From the NCBI GenBank assembly GCA_041918675.1, contig JAYRVF010000014.1:310001-374000 (forward strand): a stretch of DNA of 64,000 nt, in the 5' to 3' direction. Of this stretch, positions 8,508-17,332 are shown piece after piece. Origin of the DNA: SCUB01 sp041918675 (lineage in GTDB: Bacteria > Pseudomonadota > Alphaproteobacteria > Rhizobiales > Xanthobacteraceae). Under the pieces are notes generated by a model, which worked only from the letters and a program-made list of their open reading frames with translations, had not been told where the DNA came from and ran no database searches. The stretch's first letter is position 1; every line of letters starts with the position of its first letter. The translations under genes were made by a program, and so were the position numbers.

Positions 8508-10634
8508 TCAATCGCCGATCAGCGCGAGCCATTCGTCTTCCGACAGCACCGCGACGCCGAGTTCGCGCGCCTTGTCGAGCTTCGAGCCCGCGCCGGGCCC
8601 GGCCACGACATAATCGGTCTTCTTCGACACCGAACCGGCGACCTTGGCGCCGAGACGTTCGGCCCGCGCCTTGGCCTCGTCGCGCGTGAACTTCTCCAGC
8701 GCGCCGGTGAACACCACCGTCTTGCCCGCCACCGCGCTCGCGGTCGCCGGCCGTTCGGCGTCGCGCACGCGCACCTGCGCGATCAGGCGCTCGACGATCT
8801 TGCGATTATGGGCCTCGCCGAAATAGGCGGCGAGACTGTCGATCACCGTCTCGCCGATCTGCTCGAACGCGTCCATCTCCTGACGCGCCTCCTCCTCGCC
8901 CCGGGCGACCTTCAGGCAGGCGTCGTGAAACGCCTCCCATGAGCCGTAGCCGCGCGCGAGAACCCGCGCCGTCGTCTCGCCGACATGGCGGACGCCGAGC
9001 GCGTAAATGAAGCGTTCGAGCGAAATCTCGCGCCGCGCCTCGATCGCCTCGAACAGGTTGCGGACCGAGGTCTCGCCATAGCCTTCCTGCTCTTCGAGCC
9101 GGATCGACCGGTTGCGCGCGGCAAGCGTGAAGATGTCGGCGGGTTCAGTAATCCAGCCTTCATCTACGAGGAACTCAATCTGCTTTTCGCCGAGGCCATC
9201 AATGTCAAATGCCCGACGCGACACAAGATGATTCAGATGCTCTTTCCTCTGATAGGGGCACTCGGACTCGCCAGTACAGCGTACCACCACTCCCTCTTCA
9301 CCGGCCGCGGTCCTCTCTCGCAGTACTTTCGTATGAAGGGGACATGGACACACTTTAGGAAATGGGTATCGTTCTGGTTCTGGCTTCGGACGCTTCTCCA
9401 TCACCACGCCGACGATCTGCGGAATGACGTCGCCGGCGCGCTGCACGATCACCGTATCGCCGACGCGCGCGTCGAGCCGGGCGATTTCGTCCTCGTTGTG
9501 CAGCGTCGCGTTCGACACCACGACGCCGCCGACCGTCACCGGCGCGAGCTTGGCCACCGGCGTCAGCGCGCCGGTGCGGCCGACCTGGATGTCGATGTCG
9601 CGCAGCACGGTCGTCGCCTGTTCGGCGGCGAATTTATGCGCGATCGCCCAACGCGGACTGCGCGAGACGAAGCCGAGCCGCTTCTGCCAGTCGAGCCGGT
9701 CGATCTTGTAGACGACGCCGTCGATGTCGTAGCCGAGGCTCGCGCGGCGCGCCTCCATGCACCGGTAAAACGCGAGCACGTCATCGACGCCCGCGTAGCG
9801 CCGCGTCTCCGGATTGACGGCGAAGCCGATCCGATGCAGCCACTGCACCATGTCGAACTGGGTGTCGGCCGGCATCTCGCTCATCTCGCCCCAGGCATAG
9901 GCGAAGAATTTGAGCGGGCGCGACGCCGTCACGGCGGGATCGAGCTGGCGCAGCGAGCCGGCGGCCGAATTGCGCGGATTGGCGAAGGGCTTTTCGCGCG
10001 CCTCCTCCTGGCGCCGGTTGAGCGCGGCGAAATCGGCGTGCGTCATGTAGACCTCGCCGCGCACCTCGCAGACGCGCGGCGCATGCGCGCCCTTGAGGCG
10101 GCGGGGAATCTCCGACACCTCGCGCACATTGGCGGTGACGTCCTCGCCTTCCGCGCCGTCGCCGCGCGTGGCGCCGGAAACGAGTTCGCCATTCTCATAG
10201 CGCAGCGACAGCGACAGGCCGTCGATCTTCGGCTCGGCCACGACCGCGAGTTCCTCGCCGTCGCCGAGCTTGAGGAAGCGCCGCACGCGCGCGACGAAAT
10301 CGCCCACGTCCCCGTCGCTGAAGGCGTTGGCGAGCGAGAGCATCGGCACCGCGTGGCGCAGCTTGGCGAAGCGCCCCGCCGGGCTCGCGCCGACGCGCCG
10401 CGAGGGCGACTCCTTCAGCGCGAGATCGGGAAAGCGCGCCTCGATCGCCTCGTTGCGCCGGCGCAACGCGTCGTATTCCGAGTCCGAAATGGTCGGCGCG
10501 TCTTCCTGATAATAGCGCCGGTCGTGGGCGGCGATCTCGCCGGCAAGGCGCTTGAGCTCGGCCTTGGCCTGCTTGTCGGACAGTTGCTCGACGGCGAGCG
10601 CGGCGGGGAAAGTCGCGGCGGGTTTCCTCGACAT
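8508..10634 (-). CDS. ligA: NAD-dependent DNA ligase
   Basis: LigA seals nicks in replication and repair using NAD+. The 708-residue protein has all domains: the Ia domain with the NAD-binding YYQEDAPTISDSEYDAL, catalytic Lys136 in EPKIDGLSLSL, the OB fold, a four-Cys zinc finger (CPCP near 430, then RCTGESECP), helix-hairpin-helix repeats, and a C-terminal BRCT domain (from about GKTVVFTGALEKF). The gene ends 10 nt after recN begins its downstream side, so the two are neighbours on the same strand. The stretch 9160-9410, covering the zinc finger, has about 55% G+C, far below the rest of the gene, yet the frame is intact. Confidence 0.97.
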   Translation of the reverse strand: MSRKPAATFPAALAVEQLSDKQAKAELKRLAGEIAAHDRRYYQEDAPTISDSEYDALRRRNEAIEARFPDLALKESPSRRVGASPAGRFAKLRHAVPMLSLANAFSDGDVGDFVARVRRFLKLGDGEELAVVAEPKIDGLSLSLRYENGELVSGATRGDGAEGEDVTANVREVSEIPRRLKGAHAPRVCEVRGEVYMTHADFAALNRRQEEAREKPFANPRNSAAGSLRQLDPAVTASRPLKFFAYAWGEMSEMPADTQFDMVQWLHRIGFAVNPETRRYAGVDDVLAFYRCMEARRASLGYDIDGVVYKIDRLDWQKRLGFVSRSPRWAIAHKFAAEQATTVLRDIDIQVGRTGALTPVAKLAPVTVGGVVVSNATLHNEDEIARLDARVGDTVIVQRAGDVIPQIVGVVMEKRPKPEPERYPFPKVCPCPLHTKVLRERTAAGEEGVVVRCTGESECPYQRKEHLNHLVSRRAFDIDGLGEKQIEFLVDEGWITEPADIFTLAARNRSIRLEEQEGYGETSVRNLFEAIEARREISLERFIYALGVRHVGETTARVLARGYGSWEAFHDACLKVARGEEEARQEMDAFEQIGETVIDSLAAYFGEAHNRKIVERLIAQVRVRDAERPATASAVAGKTVVFTGALEKFTRDEAKARAERLGAKVAGSVSKKTDYVVAGPGAGSKLDKARELGVAVLSEDEWLALIGD

Positions 10635-10644
10635 GCGCGCTCCG

Positions 10645-12318
10645 TCAGCCGGCCGCGGCGCGCAGCAGCCGATCGGCCGCCGCGCGCGCCTCGGCGGTGA
10701 TTTCAGCGCCGGCGAGCATGCGCGCGATCTCCTCGCGGCGGCGTTCGGATTCGAGCGCGGCGACGCGGGTGATGACGCGCTTGCCCTTGTCGAGCGTGTC
10801 CTTGGTGATGAGGTAATGCTGGTCGGCGCGGGCGGCGACCTGCGGCGCGTGCGTCACGGCCATCACCTGCACGTCGCGGGCGAGCCGGGCCAGCCGCGCG
10901 CCGATGGCGTCGGCCACCGCGCCGCCGACGCCGGTGTCGACCTCGTCGAAGACGAGCGTCGGCGCGGAGCCTCGATCGGCGAGCACCACCTTGAGCGCGA
11001 GCAGGAAGCGCGCGAGCTCGCCGCCCGAGGCGACCTTCATCAGCGGGCCGGGCCGCGTGCCCGGGTTGGTCTGGACCCAGAACTCGACGCGGTCGTGGCC
11101 TTGCGGACCCGGCGAGGCCGGATCGGAATCGATCTCGGCGGAGAATTTCGCGCGATCGAGCTTGAGCGGCGCCAATTCGCCATTGACCGCCTTGGCGAGC
11201 TTGTCGGCCGTCTTGACGCGCGCGGCCGAAAGCCTCGTCGCGGCCGCGCCGAAATCCGCGTCGGCGGCGGCGGCCCGCTTTTCCAGATCGGCGAGGCGTT
11301 CCGCCCCCGCGTCGATCAGCGCGAGGTCGCCGGCCTGGCGCGCGGCGAGCGCGGCGAGCTCGTCGACCGGCGTCGCGAATTTGCGCGCGGCGGCGCGCAG
11401 CGCGAACAATCGCTCCTCAATCCGTTCAAGCTCGCCCGGATCGTGATCGGCGGCGGCGAGCGCCGCGTCGATGTGATGGCTCGCCTCGTCCATCGCCGCG
11501 AGCGCGGCGTCCATCGCCTTGACCGCGGGGTCCATCAACGCGGGAGCCTGCGCGACGCGCCGTTCGAGACGCCGCACGGCCGCGGCGATCAACGGCACGG
11601 GCGACTGGTTGCCCGCGACCGCCTCGCGCGCGGCGCGCAGATCCTCGGCGATCTTCTCCGACTGCATCATGAAGGCGCGGCGCTCGGCGAGCGACGTCTC
11701 CTCGCCCGGTTGCGGCGCGAGCGTGGTCAGCTCCTCGACGGCGTGGCGCAGATAATCGGCCTCCCGCGACGCGCGCGCCATGGCCTCGCGATGCGCGGCG
11801 ACCTCGGCCCGCGCCGCGCGGCGCGCCTCCCACAGAAGCTCCAGCGCGGCGGTCTGCTTTTCCAGGCCACCGAAAGCGTCGAGCAGCCGGCGATGCGTCG
11901 CGGGATCGACCAGCGCGCGCTCGTCGTGCTGGCCGTGAATTTCGACGAGCGTCGCGCCGAGCGCCTTGAGCGCCTGCACCGACACCGGCTGATCGTTGAT
12001 GAAGGCGCGCGTGCGCCCGTCGGCGAACTGCACGCGACGCAGAATCATCTCGCCGTCGGCGGGAATGTCGTTGGCCGCGAGCAGCGCGAAGGCGGGGTGG
12101 CCGGCCTCGACCTCGAACATCGCCGTCACCTGCCCCTGCTCGGCGCCGTTGCGCACGAGCCCGGCGTCGCCGCGCCCGCCGAGCGCGAGCGCGAAGGCGT
12201 CAAGCAGGATCGACTTGCCGGCCCCGGTCTCCCCGGTGAGCACCGCCAGGCCCGGCCCGAAATCGATGTCGAGCCGTTCGATCAGCACGATGTCGCGGAT
12301 CGACAGACGGGCAAGCAT
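10645..12318 (-). CDS. recN: DNA repair protein RecN
   Basis: RecN is an SMC-like ATPase used in double-strand break repair. The 557-residue product begins MLARLSIRDIVLIERLDIDFG, has a Walker A (GETGAGKSILLDAF), a long central coiled-coil region rich in Ala, Glu and Arg, and the C-terminal signature and Walker B (VFDEVDTGVGGAVADAIG). ATG 12318 is chosen because family similarity begins there; the longer open frame up to 12411 adds 31 residues unlike RecN. It is followed by ligA after 10 nt, so co-transcription is likely. Confidence 0.95.
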   Translation of the reverse strand: MLARLSIRDIVLIERLDIDFGPGLAVLTGETGAGKSILLDAFALALGGRGDAGLVRNGAEQGQVTAMFEVEAGHPAFALLAANDIPADGEMILRRVQFADGRTRAFINDQPVSVQALKALGATLVEIHGQHDERALVDPATHRRLLDAFGGLEKQTAALELLWEARRAARAEVAAHREAMARASREADYLRHAVEELTTLAPQPGEETSLAERRAFMMQSEKIAEDLRAAREAVAGNQSPVPLIAAAVRRLERRVAQAPALMDPAVKAMDAALAAMDEASHHIDAALAAADHDPGELERIEERLFALRAAARKFATPVDELAALAARQAGDLALIDAGAERLADLEKRAAAADADFGAAATRLSAARVKTADKLAKAVNGELAPLKLDRAKFSAEIDSDPASPGPQGHDRVEFWVQTNPGTRPGPLMKVASGGELARFLLALKVVLADRGSAPTLVFDEVDTGVGGAVADAIGARLARLARDVQVMAVTHAPQVAARADQHYLITKDTLDKGKRVITRVAALESERRREEIARMLAGAEITAEARAAADRLLRAAAG

Positions 12319-12759
12319 GGAGCGGCGATCCTCGTGTCCCGGTCGTGGCGGCGGCGACGGCCGACGGCGCGCGTTCCCCGCGCGGGGCTCGAATCCCTCG
12401 CCCGCTCCCACAATTATCCGAAGTCACGGAGCCGGCCAACGGCCAGAACGGGCGTCCGCCGCGTCCCCACCCTCGCGCAACGCTGGCGTGCAAGGCCGGC
12501 AAACGCGAAAACCGCGCGCGCGTCGAGGATTTGCTCAAGACTTTGAATTTGGAGCATTTCCCTGCCGCGCGCGGCGATTCCGTCCCGCGGGATCAATGCG
12601 CCGGGGTTCCGCCAAGCGGTGCTTTCGCAATGTTTTCGCGATCGTTCAACCTGGCCGCCGCGCGGCTGCATGGACCGCCCCGGAGATCGCCCTCCCCGGA
12701 GCCTGCCTTCAACGCGCGCGGTGCGGCTCGGCCTTGCCGGTCGCTCTTGCAGCTCGCTC
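12319..12759. other. 441-bp gap between recN and the DUF302 gene
   Basis: No gene is supported here. The stretch should hold the recN promoter. It contains a T-arm-like string (GGGGCTCGAATCCC at 12384-12397) and 7-nt complementary ends at 12319-12325 and 12402-12408, but these do not fold as a tRNA. Confidence 0.5.
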
Positions 12760-13533
12760 TTACAACTCGCCCTTGGCGCCCGCGTTCATGATGTCCTCGA
12801 TCGCGTCGCGGATGTTGACGGCCTTATCGTGCAGTTCCTTGGTGATCTTGTCGGGATGGTTCGACGTATCGAGCCAGCGCACGTCCCAGTCGAGCGTGAC
12901 CAGCCAGATCGCCTTCTTGGAATCCTCAAGCACCGCGATCCGGCAGGGCAGGAAGGCGATGAATTCGGGCACGTAGTCGAGAATGTCCCGCGCCACGGTG
13001 GCGTCGCAAAACGAGAAGATTTCCACGCGCGGCGTGTCCGTCTTGCCGGTGATGGCGACGACGTCCTTGTAAAGCGGGCTGTGGCCGACGAATTTGAAGT
13101 TGCGCTTGTTGGCGCGCAGCTTCATCGAATCGATGACCTCGTCGAAGGAGACGCCGTCGTCGACCTTCTTCTTCGCCACCATGATGTTGATCATCTGCCG
13201 AAGGCTCATCGGATTGACCATCATCATGGACTGATAGAAGTTCATCTTGGCTTCCGCCGAGATGCCGAACGACATGGTGTTGGGCGGCAGGTTCTCGATC
13301 GGTCCCGTCGGCATCTGCAGATAGCCGAGCGGACCACGGAACGGTCCGGTCGCGGCCGAACCCGCCGGGGCAAGCGTCGTGGGCTGGCCGGAGGCGGCGG
13401 GCGCCGGAGCAGGCTGCGTGGCGGCCGGAGGCGTCTGCGCTCCGGCGACGCCGCCAAAGGCCAAAACGGCCGCGACAACGGTCGCGGCCCGGAAAGATGC
13501 CAAGAAGACAGAATTCGGGTGGCGCATGGTCAC
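12760..13533 (-). CDS. Exported DUF302-family protein with a methionine-rich segment
   Basis: The 257-residue protein has a signal peptide (about 1-32), a Pro/Ala-rich spacer (33-65), and a C-terminal DUF302-like domain (about 124-223) with Cys176 (FSFCDA) and Cys197 (LPCRIAVLE) in the places where such domains keep them. Residues 99-120 (FYQSMMMVNPMSLRQMINIM) look like one unit of the repeat that makes up the neighbouring protein. The GTG start at 13533 has GGGAGGA 7 nt upstream. A strong terminator lies between it and the upstream repeat-protein gene, so it may have its own promoter. The function is unknown. Confidence 0.8.
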   Translation of the reverse strand: MTMRHPNSVFLASFRAATVVAAVLAFGGVAGAQTPPAATQPAPAPAASGQPTTLAPAGSAATGPFRGPLGYLQMPTGPIENLPPNTMSFGISAEAKMNFYQSMMMVNPMSLRQMINIMVAKKKVDDGVSFDEVIDSMKLRANKRNFKFVGHSPLYKDVVAITGKTDTPRVEIFSFCDATVARDILDYVPEFIAFLPCRIAVLEDSKKAIWLVTLDWDVRWLDTSNHPDKITKELHDKAVNIRDAIEDIMNAGAKGEL

Positions 13534-13628
13534 GATTATCTCCTCCCAATCACGGCGCGCATTTTAGCCGGCAAGTCGAGAGGCGGAAGACCGCCGGCTC
13601 ATGCGCTTGTCGTTCGACGCAATTTTCC

Positions 13629-13662
13629 AAAAAAGGTCGCGGGCCCGCAAGACGCGGGCCCG
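13629..13662 (-). terminator. Strong rho-independent terminator after the Met-rich gene
   Basis: A perfect 9-bp stem (CGGGCCCGC/GCGGGCCCG) with a 5-nt loop lies at 13640-13662 and, read on the minus strand, is followed 5 nt later by six T (13634-13629). It sits 15 nt past the stop codon of the methionine-rich repeat gene. Confidence 0.9.
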
Positions 13663-13676
13663 TAAATTGCGTGAGG

Positions 13677-14660
13677 TTATTTCTTCTGCGCCGGCGCGGG
13701 CATCGACGGCATCATCGGCATCGACGGCATCGACGGTATCATCGAGCCGGACGACTTGCCCGCCTCCTCGGTGGCCTTGGGCATGAAGTTCATCATCTGC
13801 CCCATCGCCACCATCATCTGCGTCATGAGCTTGGGATCCATCATCTTCATCATGGCGTCCATCATGCGCGGATCGGTCATTGCCGCCATGAAGGGGGCCA
13901 TCATCTGCGGATCCATGAACTTCATCCAGGACTCCATGGCCTTGGGATCGGTCATCATGGTCATCCAGCCGGTCATCAGCTTGGGATCGGCCATCTTCAT
14001 CATGGCCTCGATCCAGCGCGGATCCGTCATCATCTTCATGTACGATTCGTACATCTTCGGGTCGGCCATCTTCATCATGGCTTCCCACATCTTGGGATCG
14101 ACCATCAGCTTCATGTAGGTGTCGACCATCTTCGGGTCGACGAACTTCATCATGGCCTCCCACATCTTGGGGTCGGTCATCATCTTCATGTAGGGATCCA
14201 TCATCTTCGGATCGGCGAATTTCATCATCGCCTCGATCATCCGGGGATCCATCATGATCTTGAACATCGGCTCGATGAATTTGGGGTCGACCATCTTCAT
14301 CATGCCTTCGATCATGGCCGGGTTCGCCATGATGCCCATCCAAGACGACATCATCTTGGGGTCGACCATCTTGAACATGGCTTCCATCATGGCCGGATTG
14401 GTCATCGCGGTCATGAACACTTCCATGAGCTTGGGATCGGCCATCTTCATCATGGCTTCGATCATCGCCGGATTGGCCATGATGCCCATCCAGTCGGAGA
14501 ACATCTTGGGGTTCATCATATTGGTCCAGGACTCCGCCCACTTCGGATCGGAGAAGCTCTTGGCCCAATCGCTCGTCGCCTTGTCCGCTTGCGCGTAAAT
14601 CGGCGTGGTGCTGAGCATCAGCGCGGCAACGATTGCCAGTCCGGTCTTGCGAATTGCCAT
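13677..14660 (-). CDS. Exported methionine-rich tandem-repeat protein
   Basis: The 327-residue product has a Sec signal peptide (1-23, ending IYA-QA), twenty repeat units over residues 37-287, and a tail rich in Ser, Met and Pro (PSMPSMPMMPSMP). About 84 residues, one quarter, are Met; I see no Cys or His in it. Units alternate 12 and 13 residues, each opening with Asn/Asp-Pro (mostly DPK or DPR) and continuing as a likely amphipathic helix, for example DPKMWEAMMKFV then DPKMVDTYMKLMV. An AGGGGG ribosome binding site precedes ATG 14660 and a strong terminator follows. I do not recognise a named family. Binding of Cu(I)/Ag(I), oxidant scavenging or membrane-surface binding are all possible, and none is shown. 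Confidence 0.88.
   Translation of the reverse strand: MAIRKTGLAIVAALMLSTTPIYAQADKATSDWAKSFSDPKWAESWTNMMNPKMFSDWMGIMANPAMIEAMMKMADPKLMEVFMTAMTNPAMMEAMFKMVDPKMMSSWMGIMANPAMIEGMMKMVDPKFIEPMFKIMMDPRMIEAMMKFADPKMMDPYMKMMTDPKMWEAMMKFVDPKMVDTYMKLMVDPKMWEAMMKMADPKMYESYMKMMTDPRWIEAMMKMADPKLMTGWMTMMTDPKAMESWMKFMDPQMMAPFMAAMTDPRMMDAMMKMMDPKLMTQMMVAMGQMMNFMPKATEEAGKSSGSMIPSMPSMPMMPSMPAPAQKK
13800..14552 (-). repeat. Coding repeat array, twenty 36/39-bp units (75-bp period)
   Basis: The DNA behind the Met-rich protein repeats every 75 bp as a pair of 36- and 39-bp units. On the plus strand the motif ATCTTCATCATGG or close variants recurs. Units differ by several substitutions but not in length, so selection on the protein period is likely. 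Confidence 0.9.
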
Positions 14661-15193
14661 GTTGGGGTCCCCCTTTATCTTCAGATATTCGATATTACTG
14701 ATATACGTATCATGGGTCGGATCGGGACGCCAGAGGCCTTTGCGAGCCCAAAATCGGCCTCGGCGACGGCGGAAAGGCCGCTACGAACCGCCAAAGAACA
14801 AATCCAACACGTTGATCTAGTTCGCGGAAAGGTCACGCGCCTGGCGGATTTTCGCGCGCCGAAGCAGGGTACGATTCAAGAACAGATGACGAAAATTTCA
14901 CGCAGCCATCGCCGGAAATCATTTCCGGATCGCATCGAACCCCGGAAAAACGAGTCCGAACCCGGTGAAACGACACGACCAAGCGCGCGGTCGTACCCTC
15001 GGCAACGCCCGCCCTTGGATTTGATTCGATCGGCGTCCGTCCGGCGCGCGGCCAACGCGCGACGCGGTTTATGATGGGCGCGAATTGAAACGGAAGCGAT
15101 GAGGTCCCGCGCCAGGGCGCCACGTAGAACGCCGATCCAGGCCGGCAGAAAGCCATCCCGCGTGGGATCGCGACCACGACGCGCCGGCCGGCG
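14661..15193. other. 533-bp gap upstream of the Met-rich gene
   Basis: No gene is supported. The part next to the Met-rich start (14675-14715) is AT-rich compared with its surroundings and contains ATACGTAT and an imperfect palindrome around TCAGATATTCGATATTACTG, so it is the likely promoter/operator region of that gene. The remainder lies downstream of bamD. Confidence 0.45.
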
Positions 15194-16102
15194 TCAGCCG
15201 AGCCCCAGGCGCTTGAACGAGCGGCTGATCCAGGAATCCTTGTTCTCGCTGGGCTCGAGGCCGCCGGCCTTCACCAGCCGGTAGGCGTCCTTGTACCAGC
15301 GGCTTTCCGGGAAATTGTGACCGAGGATGGCGGCGGCCGTTTGCGCTTCGCCGACGATGCCGAGGCTCATATAGGACTCGGTCAGACGCATCAGCGCCTC
15401 CTCGACATGGCGCGTGGTCTGATAGCGCGTCACCACCGTCTTGAAGCGGTTGATGGCGCCGGTGTAGTCGCGCCGTTCGAGGTAGTAGCGGCCGACCATC
15501 ATCTCCTGCCCGGCGAGTTGGTCGCGCGCGGACTCGATCTTGCGCTTGGCGCTGGCGGCATATTCGGTCGTGGGATATTTGCGGGCGACCTCGTCGAGGG
15601 CATTGATCGCCTTCTCGGTGCGCGTCTGGTCGCGATTGACGTCCGGGATCTGGTCGAAATGCGAGGCCGCGATCAGGTACTGGGCGTAGGAGGCGTCGGG
15701 ACTGCCGGGATGCAGCGTGACGTAGCGCGTCGCCGAACTGATGCATTCGTCGTAGTCGCGGGCTTCGTAATTGGCATAGGCCGACATCAGCAGCGCCTTG
15801 CGCGCCCAGTCGGAATAAGGATGCTGGCGGTCGACTTCCTCGAACTTCTTGGCCGCGTCCTTGTAGCTCTTCTTCTTGTTCAGAAGGTAGAGCCCCTCGT
15901 TGTAGAGCTTGTCGGCGGGCTCATCGACCAGGACCTCGTCCTTGGCGAAATACTTCTCGAAGACGTTCAGGCTGCTGCAGCCGCCGACGCCGCTCGCCAC
16001 GCCCGCAAGCACGAGAACGAACGCGGCGCGGCGCGCCGTGTCCGCAAGCCCGCGCGCGCGACCACCCAAGCATGCTGAAAGTTCACGCGACCGAAACGTC
16101 AT
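15194..16102 (-). CDS. bamD: Outer membrane assembly lipoprotein BamD
   Basis: BamD is the essential lipoprotein of the BAM complex that inserts beta-barrel proteins. The sequence has a hydrophobic signal with lipobox GVGGC, and then TPR-like helix pairs typical of the family (NEGLYLLNKKKSYKDAAKKF, HPYSDWARKALLMSAYANY, VARKYPTTEYAASAKRKI). ATG 16102 is used; the open frame extends to 16165, and neither start has a clear ribosome binding site. It lies after lpxC on the same strand, as in many alphaproteobacteria. The gap 16103-16384 holds no evident gene. Confidence 0.93.
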   Translation of the reverse strand: MTFRSRELSACLGGRARGLADTARRAAFVLVLAGVASGVGGCSSLNVFEKYFAKDEVLVDEPADKLYNEGLYLLNKKKSYKDAAKKFEEVDRQHPYSDWARKALLMSAYANYEARDYDECISSATRYVTLHPGSPDASYAQYLIAASHFDQIPDVNRDQTRTEKAINALDEVARKYPTTEYAASAKRKIESARDQLAGQEMMVGRYYLERRDYTGAINRFKTVVTRYQTTRHVEEALMRLTESYMSLGIVGEAQTAAAILGHNFPESRWYKDAYRLVKAGGLEPSENKDSWISRSFKRLGLG

Positions 16103-16384
16103 GCGCGCAGCCACCGCCATCCCTGAACGAAATCCCCCGATTGCCCGCGAAACGCCACCAAGCAATCCATGCGGCCGTTACTAGCGGAAAACGGCGCGTT
16201 CACCAACCGGTTAGGCGGCAAATTCGCCCGGAATATGGCGACTTGGCGCGGGAGTTAATGGTTTTGGTTAGCGGCCGAAGGAGAAAACGCTCCCCACGCG
16301 CGGCAACATCGGCGCGCGCGGCAACGAACCGCGCGAAAAGGTCGATCAGGAGAAGATAGACCGAGGATCGTCGACGTGGGCCGA

Positions 16385-17332
16385 TCAGGACACGTCCGGC
16401 CCGTAGACCGGAACCACCTGCCCCACAACCACCCCGGCGTGACCGCGCGCGCGGACGGCCGGCGCTTCCTCGACCACCCGCCAGGCGGCGCGATCGGCGA
16501 TCAGCGCGGAAAGCACGGCGTGATTGAGCCTGTGGCCGCCGCGCAAGGAGCGGAACCGGCCGAGCAGAGGCAGGCCCGCGAGCGCGAAATCGCCAATCGC
16601 ATCAAGCGCTTTGTGACGAACGAACTCGTCCGCGTAGCGCAGGCCTTCGGGATTGAGAATGCGCGTCTCGTCATAGACGACGGCGTTTTCGAGCGAGGCG
16701 CCGCGGGCGTAGCCGCCGCTCCACAGCCGCGCCACGTCGCTCATGCATCCGAAGGTGCGAGCGCGCGCGATCTCGCGGCGGAAAAGTTCCGGCTCAAGAT
16801 CGAAGACGAAACGTTGGCGTCCGATCACCGGATTGTCGAAGTCGATCTCGACGTCGACCTGGAAGCCACGCGCGTAAGGCGCGATCTCGCCGAACGACTG
16901 GCCGACGGACGCGCTCACGGGCTTGAGCACCTCGATGTAGCGGCGCGGCGCGGATTGCATCACGACGCCGGCTTTCGCGATCGCCTCGGTGAGCGGGGCG
17001 GCGCTGCCGTCGAGAATGGGAATCTCGGGACCGTCGACCTCGATCGTGGCGTTATCGACGCCCATGCCGCGAAGCGCGGCGAGCACGTGTTCGGCGGTGG
17101 AAATCAGCGGACCGGAGGCATCGCCCAGAACCGTGGCGAATTCGGTCGCGGTCACCGCGCCCACGCGGGCGCGGATTTCGCGGTCGGCGCCGGGCAGTCC
17201 GGTGCGCACAAACAAATAGCCGGCATTGGTATCGGCCGGCCCCAAGGTCACGACGGCTGTTTCGCCCGAATGAACGCCGATGCCAGACAGGCTGACCTGC
17301 GCTCCGATCGTCGTCTGCCGGCTGGATTTCAT
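16385..17332 (-). CDS. lpxC: UDP-3-O-acyl-N-acetylglucosamine deacetylase
   Basis: LpxC catalyses the committed step of lipid A synthesis using zinc. The 315-residue product begins MKSSRQTTIGAQVSLSGIGVHSG and carries the zinc ligands in STAEHVLAAL and in DEFVRHKALDAIGD (His and Asp), plus the catalytic His in RGGHRLNHAV. ATG 17332 is chosen because it matches the family N-terminus; the frame is open to 17416, but that part includes a short direct DNA repeat. It sits between ftsZ and bamD on the same strand, with a long leader, so it probably has its own promoter. Confidence 0.95.
   Translation of the reverse strand: MKSSRQTTIGAQVSLSGIGVHSGETAVVTLGPADTNAGYLFVRTGLPGADREIRARVGAVTATEFATVLGDASGPLISTAEHVLAALRGMGVDNATIEVDGPEIPILDGSAAPLTEAIAKAGVVMQSAPRRYIEVLKPVSASVGQSFGEIAPYARGFQVDVEIDFDNPVIGRQRFVFDLEPELFRREIARARTFGCMSDVARLWSGGYARGASLENAVVYDETRILNPEGLRYADEFVRHKALDAIGDFALAGLPLLGRFRSLRGGHRLNHAVLSALIADRAAWRVVEEAPAVRARGHAGVVVGQVVPVYGPDVS

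Noticed and set aside
12319..12408. tRNA-Ser-like sequence upstream of recN with T-loop-like CTCGAATC and complementary ends GGAGCGG/CCGCTCC
   Set aside because: The T stem and acceptor stem cannot both pair in register, no anticodon or D arm folds, and no CCA follows. It may be a chance match or a very old tRNA fragment.
13497..15074. A 525-residue plus-strand frame very rich in His (HHLHHG-like repeats) that looks like a metal-binding protein
   Set aside because: It is the antisense of the Met-rich repeat gene; CAT/ATC runs read as His on the other strand. The minus-strand gene has the signal peptide, ribosome binding site and terminator, and this frame has none.
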